In this document: in pieces, positions 7,914 through 15,992 of the stretch
How the letters are laid out: the number at the start of each line of letters is the position of its first letter
Position numbering within the stretch: the stretch's first letter is position 1
Assembly: GCF_000336385.2 (NCBI RefSeq)
Contig: NZ_HG424587.1
Coordinates: 1 to 48,822, forward strand
DNA length: 48,822 bases
Reading direction: 5' to 3'
Origin: Lysobacter antibioticus HS124
GTDB lineage: Bacteria > Pseudomonadota > Gammaproteobacteria > Xanthomonadales > Xanthomonadaceae
Notes under the pieces: model-generated
Databases searched by the model: none
Seen by the model: only the letters and a program-made list of their open reading frames with translations
What the model was told of the DNA's origin: nothing
Made by a program: the position numbers and the translations under genes

Positions 7914-8447
7914 ATGAAGGCCTTGTTGAAGGGAGCGCTGTACCTGCTGCTGTTGCTCGGTCTGGCGTTCGTGGCCGGCGGCTTCCTGTTGCCCGCCAGC
8001 AGTCACGTCGAACGCTCGATCCTGATCGAGCGCCCGCCGGGCGAAGTCCACGCCATGCTCAATTCCTTCCAGCGCTTCAACGAGTGGTCGCCCTGGTACG
8101 AGTTGGAGCCGACCGCGAAGTACGCCTACAGCGGCCCGCAGGCCGGCGTCGGCGCGGCGATGTCGTGGCAGGGCGAGAAGGTCGGCAGCGGCAGCCAACG
8201 CATCGTCGAGTCGGTCCCGCCGAGCCGGATCGTCAACGCGCTGGACTTCGGCGGCACCGAGGCGACGGCGCGTTTCGACCTGCAAGAGGAGGGCGCCGGC
8301 ACTCGGGTGACCTGGTCGCTGGACAGCCAGCACGGCTACAACCTGGTCTCGCGCTGGTTCGGCCTGGCGATGGATTCGATGGTGGGCAAGGACTACGAGA
8401 AGGGCTTGCTCAAGCTCAAGCAGACCCTGGAAGACGGCCCGCACTGA
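7914..8447 (+). CDS. Membrane-anchored SRPBCC (START-like) family protein
   Basis: The 177-residue product begins with one hydrophobic segment (residues 8-27, LYLLLLLGLAFVAGGFLLPA), an anchor or uncleaved signal. A SRPBCC/polyketide-cyclase-like domain follows from about 30 to 172: it starts with the typical strand SSHVERSILIERPPGEVHAM, then FNEWSPWYELEP, GVGAAMSWQGEKVGSGSQRI, and ends in a long helix (WFGLAMDSMVGKDYEKGLLK). This fold forms a deep hydrophobic pocket for lipids or other small ligands; the ligand is unknown. The GGGGGAG ribosome binding site supports ATG 7914. It is a single gene bounded by a 27-bp hairpin downstream and convergent with the serine hydrolase. Confidence 0.85.
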   Translation: MKALLKGALYLLLLLGLAFVAGGFLLPASSHVERSILIERPPGEVHAMLNSFQRFNEWSPWYELEPTAKYAYSGPQAGVGAAMSWQGEKVGSGSQRIVESVPPSRIVNALDFGGTEATARFDLQEEGAGTRVTWSLDSQHGYNLVSRWFGLAMDSMVGKDYEKGLLKLKQTLEDGPH

Positions 8448-8471
8448 TCCGGGGCGGGCGGCGAAAACGCA

Positions 8472-8498
8472 ACGGGCCGCGGCATGGCCGCGGCCCGT
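8472..8498. terminator. Hairpin between convergent genes (possible bidirectional terminator)
   Basis: ACGGGCCGCGGC (8472-8483) pairs perfectly with GCCGCGGCCCGT (8487-8498) around a 3-nt loop. It sits between the stops of the SRPBCC gene and the convergent serine hydrolase. No T tract is present, so efficiency is uncertain. Confidence 0.6.
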
Positions 8499-8525
8499 GG
8501 GGCGACCGGACGGGGCGCCGGGACG

Positions 8526-9926
8526 TTACTGCGGCGCGGCGGTCGACTTCTGTGCGTTGCTGCCGCTGGGGTCCTTGGGCGCGCCTTCGGAGGCGTACAG
8601 CAGGGTTTCGTCGAAGCCGTCGACATCGAGCCAGCGCTGCGCCGGCATGCCGATGGCGCGGTCGAGCATGGTCGGCAGCAGGCCGGTGGGCAGCGCGCTT
8701 TCGCTGTTCCACAGCACCGCGAAGCCGAGATCGCGTTCGGGCAGCAGCGCGACCATGCCGCGATAGCCCTGCACCGCGCCGGCATGGAACACCACCCGGT
8801 GGCCGGCGTAGTCGAACACGCGCCAGCCCAGCGCGTAGCTGGCCGAGCCGATGCGCTGGCGGCGCCAGCTGGAGCCGCGGATCTCGCTCGGGGTGTCGAC
8901 CAGCGGCTGATGCAGGGTCGCCAGCAGCGGCAGCGGCAGCACGTCGGGGCGATGGCCGGTCTGGGCGATCAGCCACTGCGCCATGTCGCTGGCGCTGGCG
9001 TTGACGCCGGCGGCCGGCGGCAACTGGTAATAGGTCGGCTTCGGCGTCAGCGACGCCCAGCCGCCTCGGCCGCGCACGTGCGGCTTGGCCCACCGCGCGC
9101 TGGCGGTGATGCCTTCCAGGCCGAGGCTGGCGTCGTTCATGCCCAGCGGCTTGAACAGGCGGCGCTGCACTTCCTGGCTGTAGAAGTCGCCGGTGGCGGC
9201 GAAGACCACGTCGCCGATCAGGCTGAAAGCGATGTTCTGGTAGCCGTAGCAAGTGCCCGGCTGGCAGGTCATCGGCGCATAGGCCAGCTTCTGGGTCAGG
9301 CTGCGGTAGTCGGCGTAGTTCTCGAGGTCGCGGTCGTAGGTGTTGTGGCTCAGGCCGACGCGGTGGCTGAGCACGTCGGCGACGGTGACGGTGCGCGCGG
9401 CGTTGGGATCGACCAACTGGAAGCTGGGCATGTAGTCGACCAGCTTGCTGTCCCAGCGCAGGGTGCCGTCGTTGACCAGCAGGCCGGTCAGGGTGCCGGC
9501 GAAGCTCTTCGACAGCGAGGCCAAGCGGAACACGGTGTGGGCGTCGATCGGTTCGGCGTTGCGCACATCGGTGATGCCGTAGCCGCGCGCGCTGAGGATC
9601 TGGCCGTTGTGCACGATCGCCATCGCCATGCCGGGGATGCGTTGGTCGGCGACCAGCGCCTGGGCCATGGATTCGAACTGTTGCACGTCGAAGCCCGCGG
9701 CCAGCGGCAGAGCGCGGGCGCTGCCAACGCTGCGCGCGGCGGAGAACTGGCCCGGTTGAGTCGTGCCGTCGGCGCCTTGGCTGCGCACGACCGAGGTCGC
9801 CGGATCCTGGCCGTTGCCCCAGCGCAGCGAGGTCTGCGCACTGGACCCGAGGGTCAGAGTGAGCAGGGCGGCGAGGGTGCCGAGGCGCCAGGGGGTGAAT
9901 GAGCGTCGGGAGGAGTCGTGTTTCAT
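8526..9926 (-). CDS. Exported serine hydrolase of the beta-lactamase (class C/EstB) fold
   Basis: The 466-residue protein carries an N-terminal signal (TPWRLGTLAALLTLTLGSSA, cleavage near residue 30) and a variable linker to about residue 80. The catalytic domain has all three motifs of the family: S137-x-x-K140 (SLSK, nucleophile Ser137), Y229-x-N231 (YQN) and H381-A-G383 in the KTG position. This set is shared by class C beta-lactamases, penicillin-binding D-peptidases and esterases. The HxG in place of KTG is common in the esterase/EstB and D-aminopeptidase-like branch, so resistance to beta-lactams should not be assumed. The C-terminal 50 residues are low complexity. A -10-like TAGAAT lies just upstream on its strand. 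Confidence 0.88.
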   Translation of the reverse strand: MKHDSSRRSFTPWRLGTLAALLTLTLGSSAQTSLRWGNGQDPATSVVRSQGADGTTQPGQFSAARSVGSARALPLAAGFDVQQFESMAQALVADQRIPGMAMAIVHNGQILSARGYGITDVRNAEPIDAHTVFRLASLSKSFAGTLTGLLVNDGTLRWDSKLVDYMPSFQLVDPNAARTVTVADVLSHRVGLSHNTYDRDLENYADYRSLTQKLAYAPMTCQPGTCYGYQNIAFSLIGDVVFAATGDFYSQEVQRRLFKPLGMNDASLGLEGITASARWAKPHVRGRGGWASLTPKPTYYQLPPAAGVNASASDMAQWLIAQTGHRPDVLPLPLLATLHQPLVDTPSEIRGSSWRRQRIGSASYALGWRVFDYAGHRVVFHAGAVQGYRGMVALLPERDLGFAVLWNSESALPTGLLPTMLDRAIGMPAQRWLDVDGFDETLLYASEGAPKDPSGSNAQKSTAAPQ

Positions 9927-9956
9927 CGCTCGGCGCCTGCATGGATCGGATGGCCG

Positions 9957-9962
9957 ATTCTA
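9957..9962 (-). promoter_or_regulatory. Candidate -10 box of the serine hydrolase gene
   Basis: On the minus strand this reads TAGAAT (5 of 6 to consensus), 31 bp before the ATG, with TTCAAC 16 bp further upstream as a weak -35. The rest of the 298-bp gap up to 10224 holds no gene. Confidence 0.4.
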
Positions 9963-10171
9963 GCTCCGATCTAAGGGAGTTGAACAACAAGCGTGTTCAG
10001 GTTTCTGTTTTTTCAGGGATTAATGGCCGGGCTGGCGAACGGCGGCGCGCGCGCTTACCGACGTGCGAAAAACGCCGACGAAGGGTCGTTGCGGCGGCGC
10101 CGACGACGCGGACGGCGCCGGCATGCGGCGCTGCGTCAAAGCCGGTGCGCGAAAGCCGCCGGAACGGAGCC

Positions 10172-10196
10172 GGCGCGCCCGCCCGGGCGGGGCGCC
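10172..10196. terminator. GC-rich hairpin downstream of the GMC oxidoreductase
   Basis: GGCGC and CCCGCCC pair with GGGCGGG and GCGCC with a single-base bulge. It lies about 30-50 bp after the stop of the minus-strand oxidoreductase. Without a T tract it is only a candidate terminator. Confidence 0.35.
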
Positions 10197-10224
10197 GACA
10201 CGCAGACATCCTCGTCGCGGGGGC

Positions 10225-11817
10225 TTACAGGCGCCCGCGGATCAGGTCGGAGGCGCGCTCGGCGATCATCATCGTCGGCGCGTTGGTGTTGCCGCCGATC
10301 AGGCTGGGCATCACCGAAGCGTCGATCACCCGCAGGCCCTCCACGCCGCGCACGCGCAGCTGCGGATCGACCACGGCCGCGTCGTCGCGGCCCATGCGGC
10401 AGGTGCCGACCGGGTGATACACGGTTTCGGCCTTGGCGCGCACGAACTCGACCAACTCGGCGTCGCTGAGGTCGCTGCGCTTGGGAAAGATCGGCGCGCC
10501 GCGGTAGGGATCGAAGGCCTTCTGTGCGAACAGCTCGCGCGAGAGCTTGGCGCATTCGACCATCATCTTCAGGTCGAAGCCTTCCGGGTCGCTGAGGTAG
10601 TTGGCCTGGATGCGCGGTTTGTCGCCGGCGCTGGCGCTGGCCAGCGAGATCGCGCCGCGGCTGCGCGGACGCAGGAAGCAGGCGTGGGCGGTGTAGCCGT
10701 CGCCGGCGAGGCGGCGGCGGCCGTGGTCGTCGAGCATCGCCGGCACGAAATGGAATTGCACGTCGGCGCGCGCGTCCGGCGCCAGCGCCGAGCGCACGAA
10801 ACCGCCGGCCTCGGCGATGTTGCTGCTGCCCGGGCCGCGGTGGCCGCGCAGGTAGTAGTCGAAGGCGATGCGTACGTCGCTGACCCGGTCGTAGGTGATG
10901 CGCTGGGTCGAATGCTGCAGGGTGCAGACGTCGAGATGGTCCTGCAGGTTCTGTCCGACCTGCGGCGCGTCGTGCACGACCTCGATGCCGTGCCGGCGCA
11001 GCTCCGCCGCCGGGCCGATGCCGGACAGCATCAGCAACTGCGGCGAATTGATCGCGCCGCCGCTGAGCAGCACCTCGCGCGCGGCGCGCTGATGGTAGGC
11101 GCGGCCGCCGGCGCTGTAGACCACGCCGGTGGCGCGACCGCGTTCGAAGGTGATGCGGCTGACCAGGGCGCCGGTGACGATGTGCAGGTTGCGCCGCTCG
11201 CGCGCCGGGTCGAGGTAGGCGACCGCGCTGGAGCAGCGCGCGCCGTTCTTCTGGGTGACCTGGTAAAAGCCGAAGCCCTGCTGCTCGGGGCCGTTGAAGT
11301 CCTTGTTGCGCGCATAGCCGGCCTGGACGCCGGCTTCGATGAACACCGACGACAGGGGATTGGTGTAGCGCAGGTCGGAGACGTACAGCGGGCCGAGGCT
11401 GCCGTGCAGGGCATCGTCGCCGCGGCTGTTGCGTTCGCTGCGGCGGAAGAACGGCAGCACCGCGTTCCAGTCCCAGCCGTCGGCGCCGGCCGCGGCCCAG
11501 TCGTCGTAGTCGCCGGGCACGCCGCGGATGTAGCACATGGCGTTGATCGAGCTGGAGCCGCCGAGCACCTTGCCGCGCGGCCACCACAGGCTGCGGCCGT
11601 TCAACTGCGGCTCCGGCGCGGTGTCGTAGCTCCAGTTAACGCCTTTCTTGTCGACCAGTTTGGCCAGGCCAGCGGGCATATGCAGGAACGGATGGCGGTC
11701 GCGCGGGCCGGCCTCGATCAGCAGCACGCGTGTATCGGGGTCTTCGCTGAGCCGGTTGGCGAGCACGCAGCCGGCCGAGCCGGCGCCGATGACGATGTAG
11801 TCGAACTCTTGGGACAC
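10225..11817 (-). CDS. GMC-family FAD-dependent oxidoreductase (choline dehydrogenase-like)
   Basis: The protein (530 residues from GTG 11817) opens directly with the FAD-binding strand [19 protein letters not shown] (GxGxxG at residues 11-16). It carries [14 protein letters not shown], the GMC signature [19 protein letters not shown], and the C-terminal active-site block [10 protein letters not shown] and [20 protein letters not shown]. Length is normal for the family (about 530-560). It oxidises an alcohol at a carbon bearing OH. Although such proteins are often labelled BetA, no betB, betI or transporter lies near, so the substrate is left open. An ATG at 11895 would add 26 residues (MGAFALVLPLTVAARRRARR...) not typical of the family and would put a 12-bp palindrome inside the gene, so I prefer GTG 11817. 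Confidence 0.9.
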   Translation of the reverse strand: MSQEFDYIVIGAGSAGCVLANRLSEDPDTRVLLIEAGPRDRHPFLHMPAGLAKLVDKKGVNWSYDTAPEPQLNGRSLWWPRGKVLGGSSSINAMCYIRGVPGDYDDWAAAGADGWDWNAVLPFFRRSERNSRGDDALHGSLGPLYVSDLRYTNPLSSVFIEAGVQAGYARNKDFNGPEQQGFGFYQVTQKNGARCSSAVAYLDPARERRNLHIVTGALVSRITFERGRATGVVYSAGGRAYHQRAAREVLLSGGAINSPQLLMLSGIGPAAELRRHGIEVVHDAPQVGQNLQDHLDVCTLQHSTQRITYDRVSDVRIAFDYYLRGHRGPGSSNIAEAGGFVRSALAPDARADVQFHFVPAMLDDHGRRRLAGDGYTAHACFLRPRSRGAISLASASAGDKPRIQANYLSDPEGFDLKMMVECAKLSRELFAQKAFDPYRGAPIFPKRSDLSDAELVEFVRAKAETVYHPVGTCRMGRDDAAVVDPQLRVRGVEGLRVIDASVMPSLIGGNTNAPTMMIAERASDLIRGRL

Positions 11818-11879
11818 GGGATCTGAGGCCGTTGTGCGCCGTGCGCGGCGCCGTGCCGCGACCGTAAGCGGCAAAACTA

Positions 11880-11891
11880 GAGCAAATGCTC
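11880..11891. promoter_or_regulatory. 12-bp inverted repeat upstream of the GMC gene
   Basis: GAGCA-AA-TGCTC, found again base for base at 45450-45461 upstream of the hemolysin III family gene. It lies 63 bp before the preferred GTG start of the GMC gene and in the 284-bp region shared with the divergent nucleotide carrier gene. Likely a protein-binding site, but the regulator is unknown. Confidence 0.45.
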
Positions 11892-12101
11892 CCAATGCGC
11901 GTCGGGCGATGCGGCCAGGCTTGCCGCCAGCCGCGGAGGTGGCGGTCCTCGAGCCGTTCGGCTACCGTGCCGGCCAATGGAGGACCGGCGGCGACCGGCC
12001 CGCCGACGGCGATGCGGTCCGGCCCGGTTTGCGCCGCGCCGACCCACGCCGATCACCCCCGAAGCGCCGGCCGCGAGCCGGCGCCCTCACGGAGCGACGG
12101 A

Positions 12102-13484
12102 ATGTCGGCAGTCCAAGACGCCAGCCTGCGGCCGGGGCGCGTCCACACCGGAGAATGGACCGCGGTCGCGTTCTCGCTGGGGTATTTCTTCTGCGTGCTG
12201 ACCGCGTACTACGTGATCCGGCCGCTGCGCGACCAACTCAGCGCTGCGGTCGGCTCGACCCAGCTGCCGTGGTTCTACGCCGCGACTCTGATCGCCACCC
12301 TGGCGTTGACCCCGGTGTTCTCCGGCCTGGTCTCGCGCTATCCGCGCCGGATCGTGGTGCCGCTGGTGTACGGCTTCTTCATCGCTTGCCTGCTCGGCTT
12401 CGTGCCGCTGTTCGCCGAGCACGGACCGTTGAGCCCGCGCGCGCTGGGCACGCTGTTCTTCGTCTGGATCAGCGTGTTCAACCTGTTCGTGGTGTCGGTG
12501 TTCTGGAGCTTCATGACCGACATCTGGAACGAGGGCCAGGCGCGGCGGCTGTTCCCGCTGATCGCGGTGGCCGGCACGGTCGGTTCGCTGGCCGGTCCGG
12601 CACTGACCCGGGTGCTGGTCGAGCGCATCGGCGTGGCGCCGCTGCTGCTGGTCTCGGCGGGGCTTCTGGCTTCGTCCTTGCTGTTCGTCGGCCTGCTCGG
12701 GCGCTGGGCGCGGGTGCACGGCGCGCGCCGGCACGAGGCCGCGCACGACGCGGCGATCGGCGGCGGCATGTTCGACGGCCTCAAGCAGGTGTTCGCCAAC
12801 CCGTTCATGCGCTCGATGGCGATCCTGCTGTTGCTCGGCGACTGGATCGGCACGGTCAACTATGGTCTGGTCGTGGACTACTCCAAGGCGACCTTCGTCG
12901 ATGCGGTCGCGCGCACCCGTTTCGCCGCCGACCTGGACCTGATGACCAACCTGCTGGCGCTGGCGACCCAGTTGCTGATCACGCCGTGGCTGCTGGCGCG
13001 ACGCGGCGCGGCGACGGTGATCGGCGCCTGGTCGTTGGTCACGGTCGCGGCGCTGCTGACCGTGGCCCTGGCGGCCGATCCTCACGCGCCGCTGGCGCGG
13101 ACCTTCCCCGCGTTCGGCGCTGCCCTTTCGTGGCTGCCGGAGGCGCTGGCGACGATGCTCGGCTCGATGCCGGCGGTGGCGCTGGCCCTGATCGTCAGCC
13201 GCGGACTGGCCTACGGCATGGCCAACCCGGCGCGCGAAAGCCTGTTCGCCAGCGCCGCGCGCACCCTGCGCTACAAGGGCAAGAATGCGGTCGACACCGC
13301 GGCCTGGCGCTTCGGCGACGTGGCCGTGGCGACCGCGATGGTGGCCTTGCGCAGCGCCGGCGTCGGCGTCGCCGGATTGGCCGGCATCAGCGCCACGGTC
13401 GCCGCCGGCGCCGGCCTGATCGGCTGGAACCTGGCGCGCTGGGTCCAGCGCGGCGCCGCCGCCGAATCCGGGCCGCGCGCATGA
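12102..13484 (+). CDS. TLC/Npt-type nucleotide exchange carrier (MFS superfamily), copy 1
   Basis: This 460-residue polytopic membrane protein has about 12 predicted helices. The N-terminal signature FFCVLTAYYVIRPLRDQLSA (residues about 27-46) and the second-half ANPARESLFASAARTLRYKG resemble the ATP/ADP translocase (TLC, Npt1/Npt2) family, which exchanges nucleotides across membranes in plastids and intracellular bacteria; relatives occur in free-living bacteria with unknown substrates. A loop of about 25 residues with HGARRHEAAHDAAI separates the halves. Start at ATG 12102, because upstream sequence (from 11886) is Arg/Pro-rich and unlike a membrane carrier. Its stop overlaps the metallophosphoesterase start (ATGA). 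A paralogue lies at 14640-15992. The family call is by motif; nucleotide transport itself is inference. Confidence 0.78.
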   Translation: MSAVQDASLRPGRVHTGEWTAVAFSLGYFFCVLTAYYVIRPLRDQLSAAVGSTQLPWFYAATLIATLALTPVFSGLVSRYPRRIVVPLVYGFFIACLLGFVPLFAEHGPLSPRALGTLFFVWISVFNLFVVSVFWSFMTDIWNEGQARRLFPLIAVAGTVGSLAGPALTRVLVERIGVAPLLLVSAGLLASSLLFVGLLGRWARVHGARRHEAAHDAAIGGGMFDGLKQVFANPFMRSMAILLLLGDWIGTVNYGLVVDYSKATFVDAVARTRFAADLDLMTNLLALATQLLITPWLLARRGAATVIGAWSLVTVAALLTVALAADPHAPLARTFPAFGAALSWLPEALATMLGSMPAVALALIVSRGLAYGMANPARESLFASAARTLRYKGKNAVDTAAWRFGDVAVATAMVALRSAGVGVAGLAGISATVAAGAGLIGWNLARWVQRGAAAESGPRA

Positions 13485-14416
13485 ACCGCGGTTGGCGGCC
13501 CTGGCCGCGCCAGCCGTGGCTGCAACGGTTGTTCGTCGGCACGGTGTTGATCGCGGTCGGCTGCCTGAGCTGGGGCTTCTTCTGGGAGCCGCGGCAACTG
13601 GTCGAACGCGGCTACGAGTTGCGCCTGCCGCACTGGAGCCCGCAGTGCGACGGGCTGCGCGTCGACGTGGTCGCCGACATCCACACCGGCTCGCCGCACA
13701 ACGGCCTGGACCGGCTCGACCGGCTGGTGAACCGCCTCATCGCCAGCGACTCGCGCGCAGTGCTGATGGCCGGCGACTACGTGATCCTCAGCGTGCTCGG
13801 CGGCACCTATATCTCCGCCGAGCAGATGGCGCCGCACCTCAAGCCGTTGACCGCGCGCAAGCCGGTCTATGCGGTGCTCGGCAACCACGATTGGTGGAAG
13901 GACGGGCACAGGGTGCGCGCGGCGCTGGAGTCGGCCGGGGTGATCGTGCTGGAGGACCAGGCGCGCGCCACCGAACTCGGCGGCTGCCGCTTGTGGGTGG
14001 TCGGGATCGGCGACAAATGGGAGACCCGCCACGACGTGGTGCGCGCCTTCTCGGGCGTGAGCGACGACGCGCCGGCGCTGGCCCTGACCCACAATCCGGA
14101 CATCTTCCCCGACATTCCGCCGCGCGCCGCCTTGACCCTGGCCGGCCACACTCATGGCGGCCAGGTCAAGCTGCCCTGGATCGGCACGCCGGTGCTGCCG
14201 GCCGAGCAGCGCTATGCCGCCGGCCATCTGATCGAGCGCGGCAAGCATCTGTTCGTCAATACCGGCATCGGTACCAGCATTCTGCCGGTGCGCTTCGGTG
14301 TGCCGCCGGAGATTTCCCGACTGACCTTGCGCGCCGCGTTGCGGTCGCCGCATCCGATCAGCGCTTCCCGCCGCGCCGGGCCCGCGCCGGTCGGCGCCGT
14401 TCCCGGCGCGCGCTGA
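13481..14416 (+). CDS. Membrane-anchored calcineurin-like metallophosphoesterase
   Basis: The ATG overlaps the upstream carrier's stop by 4 bp, giving translational coupling. The 311-residue protein has an N-terminal membrane segment (about 15-35, LQRLFVGTVLIAVGCLSWGF), so the catalytic domain probably faces the periplasm. All blocks of the family are present: D66-I-H68, G98-D99, G134-N-H-D137, H204 and G222-H-T-H-G-G227, the ligands for a two-metal centre. This matches the YkuE/YaeI type, some of which act on lipid-linked or nucleotide phosphoesters. Being coupled to a nucleotide-type carrier, it may process the carrier's substrate; that is inference. The last 30 residues (SRRAGPAPVGAVPGAR) are low complexity. 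Confidence 0.9.
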   Translation: MNRGWRPWPRQPWLQRLFVGTVLIAVGCLSWGFFWEPRQLVERGYELRLPHWSPQCDGLRVDVVADIHTGSPHNGLDRLDRLVNRLIASDSRAVLMAGDYVILSVLGGTYISAEQMAPHLKPLTARKPVYAVLGNHDWWKDGHRVRAALESAGVIVLEDQARATELGGCRLWVVGIGDKWETRHDVVRAFSGVSDDAPALALTHNPDIFPDIPPRAALTLAGHTHGGQVKLPWIGTPVLPAEQRYAAGHLIERGKHLFVNTGIGTSILPVRFGVPPEISRLTLRAALRSPHPISASRRAGPAPVGAVPGAR

Positions 14417-14419
14417 CGC

Positions 14420-14447
14420 TCGGTCCGGCGGCGGCGGCGTTGCGCCG
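14420..14447 (+). other. GC-rich hairpin after the metallophosphoesterase
   Basis: GTCCGGCG (14420-14427) pairs with CGCCGGAC (14440-14447). It lies right after the stop codon in a 223-bp gap before the second carrier gene. No T tract; it may pause or stabilise the message rather than terminate it. Confidence 0.35.
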
Positions 14448-14639
14448 GACAAAGCGTGGCGGCGGTCGCGCCCCCGTGCCGAAGGTCGGGATGACCATCC
14501 GCAGATGGCCGTCCGCGATGCCGGCGCTAGCGTGAGCGAAGGGTAACGGGAGGACCGGAATGCGCGAGGCCGCGGCGCCGCGCGCGTGCGCGGCTGCGCA
14601 CGTCGCCGGCGGGAATTCGCCATCGCAGGATGCGTTCGC

Positions 14640-15992
14640 ATGAGCGTGTCCGCGCGACTGCGCGAGGCCTCCGCCTCGCCGTTGTGGTGGGCGCTGTTGT
14701 ACTTCTTCTGCCTGCTCTGCGGGTACTACGTGCTGCGGCCGGTGCGCGACGCGATGGGCGCGTCGGCGGACGCGACGGCGGTGTTTCCCGCGGCCTGGAT
14801 CGACTGGGCGCAGGCGCACGGGTGGGCGCTGAAGGACTTCGTGCTGCAGGTTTTGTTCACCTGCACCTTCGCCGTCATGCTGCTGTTGCAGCCGGTCTAC
14901 GGCGCCTTGGTGGCGCGTTTCCCGCGGCGGGTGTTCCTGCCGCTGGTGTATCTGTTCTTCATCGTCTGCCTGCTCGGTTTCCACTGGGCGTTCCAAACCC
15001 AGGCGTCCGGACGCGGCATGCTGTTCTTCGTCTGGATCGCGGTGTTCAACCTGTTCGCGGTGACCGTGTTCTGGAGCTACATGGCCGATGTGTTCGACGA
15101 GCATCAGGCGCGGCGGCTGTACGGCTATATCGGCGCCGGCGGCACCGCCGGCGCGGTGCTGGGACCGTTGCTGACCCAGGCCCTGGTCGGGGTCATCGGC
15201 GTGGCCCATCTGCTGTTGGTATCAGCGGCGCTGCTGTCGGTGTGCGTGTTGTGCATCGTGCGCCTGCGCGGCTGGGCGATCCGGCGCGAGCGCCGGCACG
15301 GCCTGGCCAGCGGCGAAGCGGCGATGGGCGGCTCGGTCTGGGCCGGCCTGCGCCTGGTCTGGCAGCGGCCGCTGTTGCGGGCGATGGCGATCACCCTGTT
15401 CTTCAGCGTCGGCGCGGCGACCCTGCTGTACAACCAGCAGGCCGCGATCGCGCGCGAGTTCTATCCCGATCCGGCTGCGGCGACCGCGTACTTCGCCCGC
15501 ATCGACAGCGCGGTCAACCTGCTGGCGATCCTGACCCAACTGCTGCTCACGCGCTGGCTGCTCGGTCGTTTCGGGCCGGCGCCGGCCTTGCTGATGCCGG
15601 CGCTGGTGTTGCTGCTCGGCTTCGGCCTGCTGCTGGCCTCGCCGTTGCCGGTAATGGTCGCCATCGTGCAGGTGGCGCAGCGGGCCGGCGAGTTCGCCCT
15701 GGCCAAGCCGGCGCGCGAGACCTTGTACACCCGGGTCGACCGGCCCTCCCGCTACCAGGGCAAGGCGGTGATCGACACCGCGGTGTTCCGCGGCACCGAC
15801 CTGGCTTTCGTCTGGATCCACAAGGCGGTGGCCGCGGCCGGCACCGCCACGGTGTTCGCCACCGGCGCGATCGCCGCGGCCGGCATGCTCGGCGGCGTCT
15901 GCGCGATCCTGCGCGCACGCCGCGGTCTCGGCGAGGCGGCCTCCGTCTCGGCCCTGCCTACTTCCGCCCAACCTTTGCGAGGTGAGACATGA
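14640..15992 (+). CDS. TLC/Npt-type nucleotide exchange carrier (MFS superfamily), copy 2
   Basis: This 450-residue protein is a paralogue of the carrier at 12102-13484: it shares YYVLRPVRDAMGAS near the N-terminus, FFVWIAVFNLFAVTVFWSYM in the middle and KPARETLYTRVDRPSRYQGK in the second half. About 12 helices are predicted. Start at ATG 14640 gives MSVSARLREASASPLWWALL, preceded by AGGA; a GTG at 14586 would add 18 Arg-rich residues and is less likely. The stop overlaps the next ATG (ATGA, 15989-15992). Having two divergent carriers separated by a phosphoesterase suggests that each copy handles a different substrate or direction, which is inference. An alternative label is simply MFS transporter. 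Confidence 0.78.
   Translation: MSVSARLREASASPLWWALLYFFCLLCGYYVLRPVRDAMGASADATAVFPAAWIDWAQAHGWALKDFVLQVLFTCTFAVMLLLQPVYGALVARFPRRVFLPLVYLFFIVCLLGFHWAFQTQASGRGMLFFVWIAVFNLFAVTVFWSYMADVFDEHQARRLYGYIGAGGTAGAVLGPLLTQALVGVIGVAHLLLVSAALLSVCVLCIVRLRGWAIRRERRHGLASGEAAMGGSVWAGLRLVWQRPLLRAMAITLFFSVGAATLLYNQQAAIAREFYPDPAAATAYFARIDSAVNLLAILTQLLLTRWLLGRFGPAPALLMPALVLLLGFGLLLASPLPVMVAIVQVAQRAGEFALAKPARETLYTRVDRPSRYQGKAVIDTAVFRGTDLAFVWIHKAVAAAGTATVFATGAIAAAGMLGGVCAILRARRGLGEAASVSALPTSAQPLRGET

Noticed and set aside
7017-8444. Long minus-strand frame with Leu-Gly-Gly repeats opposite the histone-like gene
   Set aside because: It is the antisense image of the AAG/GCC repeats of the real gene.
8526-9926. Labelling the serine hydrolase as an AmpC beta-lactamase
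   Set aside because: It has HxG in place of KTG and an atypical N-terminal extension, so esterase or peptidase activity is at least as likely.
10225-11817. Calling the GMC oxidoreductase BetA with a glycine betaine pathway
   Set aside because: No betaine aldehyde dehydrogenase, BetI regulator or choline transporter is nearby.
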